From: Fidelibacterota bacterium
Lineage (GTDB): Bacteria; Fidelibacterota; Fidelibacteria; Fidelibacterales; Fidelibacteraceae
Direction: 5' to 3'
Assembly: GCA_030620575.1 (NCBI GenBank)
Contig: JAUXEL010000004.1
Coordinates: 1 to 24,787 of the forward strand
Length of the DNA stretch: 24,787 nucleotides
Shown here: positions 23,558-24,787 of the stretch, piece after piece
How positions within the stretch are numbered: position 1 is the first letter of the stretch
Layout: each line of letters begins with the position of its first letter
Notes under the pieces: model-generated
The model's input: the letters and a program-made list of their open reading frames with translations, nothing else
Database searches by the model: none
What the model was told of the DNA's origin: nothing
Program-made: the position numbers and the translations under genes

Positions 23558-24748
23558 TTATTTTTCCTCTAACATGTATGGCAACGCAGTATAAAATGCG
23601 GCTGCTTTTTCAAGATGCGCCACCGGAACTTTTTCATTCGGTGCATGGGCATATATTTCATTACCCGGCCCAAAGCCAATACATGGGATTTTATGTTTAC
23701 CGCATATCGCCACAGCATTGGTAGAGAATGTCCATTTATCTACGCATGCTTCTTCGTCAAACAGTGCTATGTGCGTCTTTTTGCCCGCTTGAACAAGCAT
23801 ATGGTCTTCCGGAATTTTCCAGGTTGGAAAATATTTTTCCTGTTCAAAAATAGTCCCTTTGTAACTTGGGCGATCATAAACCGGAACGATAACCCGGCTA
23901 TCTTCACCGAGAATATGTTGAATTTCCCGAACGGTACTGTCTTTGGTTTCTCCCCAGGTTAATCTACGGTCAATATGCATAAATGCTTTATCCGGAATTG
24001 CACACAACGACGGTGAGTCTGTGCGAAAAACGGTTGGGGCAATACTTCCCTTACCGAGGAATTCATCATCCTTGAGAATTTTATGTAACTTCTGAATCTC
24101 CAGAGCCGTTTTTGCGCCCGAATATATCACGTTTTTTCCGCGTTCGGGTGCAGATCCATGGGCTGAAAGTCCCTTAATGTGAACTTCCATTTCCATGCGT
24201 CCGCGATGTCCGCGGTATAAGCCAAGATTGGTAGGTTCTGTGATAACTGCCAGATCGGGTATCAATTTCTCTTCTTCAATAAGGTAAAGCCAGCACATGC
24301 CATCGCAATCTTCTTCCATGATGGTAAACGTGAAATAAATCGTGTACTCACCGTTATAGTTCATTTCGGTTAACATTCGGGCAGCAGTTACCATGGCTGC
24401 GGCGCCGCCTTCCTGGTCAACCGTTCCACGGCCATGTACAAATTCGTCTTTTATTAAACCCGAAAACGGTGGCGTTAACCATTGTGATTCATCACCGGTA
24501 TCCACGGTATCGATATGGGCGTCAAAAGCCAATATTTTAGGCCCATAACCTACTTTTGCAATTAAATTGCCCAATCCGTCAATGCGGATATCTTGCACTC
24601 CGGCCTTTTCTAATTGCTCTTTGATCTTGAGCACTACCAATTCTTCTCCGGCGCTAAGTGATGGAATTTTTACCATTTCAGATAAACATTTCGCAGTATA
24701 ATGGCGGTATTGTTGTGCTTTATTTTTAATCTCATTTATATTGTTCAA
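23558..24748 (-). CDS. ygeY: YgeY-family M20 hydrolase
   Basis: A 396-residue M20 metallo-hydrolase very like E. coli YgeY, a selenium/purine-cluster hydrolase. Metal-site motifs are FDAHIDTVDTG, GRGTVDQEGG, MEEDCDGM and TEPTNL, with AHAPNE near the end. YRGHRGRMEM, HGSAPERG, DRRLTWGET and DKWTFSTN are shared almost word for word with YgeY. I start it at TTG 24748 with GAGGA five bases before; the in-frame TTG at 24760 overlaps that site. It is the first gene visible in the train and is 36 bases upstream of ygeW. Its substrate is probably a ureido or amide intermediate of purine breakdown, by inference. Confidence 0.93.
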   Translation of the reverse strand: MNNINEIKNKAQQYRHYTAKCLSEMVKIPSLSAGEELVVLKIKEQLEKAGVQDIRIDGLGNLIAKVGYGPKILAFDAHIDTVDTGDESQWLTPPFSGLIKDEFVHGRGTVDQEGGAAAMVTAARMLTEMNYNGEYTIYFTFTIMEEDCDGMCWLYLIEEEKLIPDLAVITEPTNLGLYRGHRGRMEMEVHIKGLSAHGSAPERGKNVIYSGAKTALEIQKLHKILKDDEFLGKGSIAPTVFRTDSPSLCAIPDKAFMHIDRRLTWGETKDSTVREIQHILGEDSRVIVPVYDRPSYKGTIFEQEKYFPTWKIPEDHMLVQAGKKTHIALFDEEACVDKWTFSTNAVAICGKHKIPCIGFGPGNEIYAHAPNEKVPVAHLEKAAAFYTALPYMLEEK

Positions 24749-24787
24749 TGTTTTCCTCAATATTTCGGTTTTGTTAATTTAAAAAAC

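Noticed and set aside
18619..24748. Selenocysteine-containing protein in the purine cluster
   Set aside because: No in-frame TGA interrupts a conserved motif, and no selenium-insertion gene is in the window; the YgeY/SsnA link with selenium is by family name only.

Overview
The window is a moderately AT-rich bacterial segment in which every gene I can support lies on the minus strand, so transcription runs from high to low coordinates. It holds two long gene trains separated by about 730 gene-free bases (10974-11701). Gene content and fusions (E. coli-type TyrA fused to a PheA domain, type I-beta DAHP synthase, type II dehydroquinase, YbbR) suggest an uncultured bacterium, perhaps of the FCB / Marinimicrobia-like groups. 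That placement is a guess; nothing in the window fixes the phylum.

Right-hand train (24748 down to 11702) is a purine-degradation / molybdenum-hydroxylase cluster related to the E. coli xdh-yge-ssnA region. In transcription order it carries a YgeY-like M20 hydrolase, a YgeW-like carbamoyltransferase, a zinc-ribbon threonine-synthase-like PLP enzyme, a MocA-like nucleotidyltransferase, the three subunits of a xanthine-dehydrogenase-type enzyme (molybdopterin, 2Fe-2S, FAD), an unrecognised membrane protein, a DUF4213/DUF364 protein, an XdhC/CoxI-type maturation factor, a THEP1-like NTPase, a large unassigned fold-type II PLP enzyme, and an 8-oxoguanine/guanine deaminase-like amidohydrolase. Most junctions overlap or are separated by a few bases. 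The likely logic is deamination and oxidation of purines, ring breakdown, and use of the carbamoyl and amino fragments. Two non-YgeX PLP enzymes sit where E. coli has YgeX. YgfK, YgeZ and carbamate kinase are not seen. The upstream end of this train is cut by the window edge.

Left-hand train (10973 down to 14) is a near-complete shikimate super-operon: ybbR, tsaD, DAHP synthase, a tyrA-pheA fusion, aroA, aroE, aroC, aroK, aroB, aroQ, then mpg (3-methyladenine DNA glycosylase) and a CPBP-family membrane protease. All seven steps from DAHP synthase to chorismate are present. aroA is interrupted by an in-frame TAA where relatives have a lysine codon. No chorismate mutase is visible, and the prephenate dehydratase half of the fusion has lost signature residues and has no ACT domain.

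The gene-free stretch holds inverted repeats: a roughly 330-bp segment with matching terminal inverted repeats, GC-rich hairpins with a CCCCGA/TCGGGG core, and two copies of a TCCGCCAGCTGGCGGA-like palindrome. Both gene trains end in a seven-base tandem repeat that puts stop codons in every frame.
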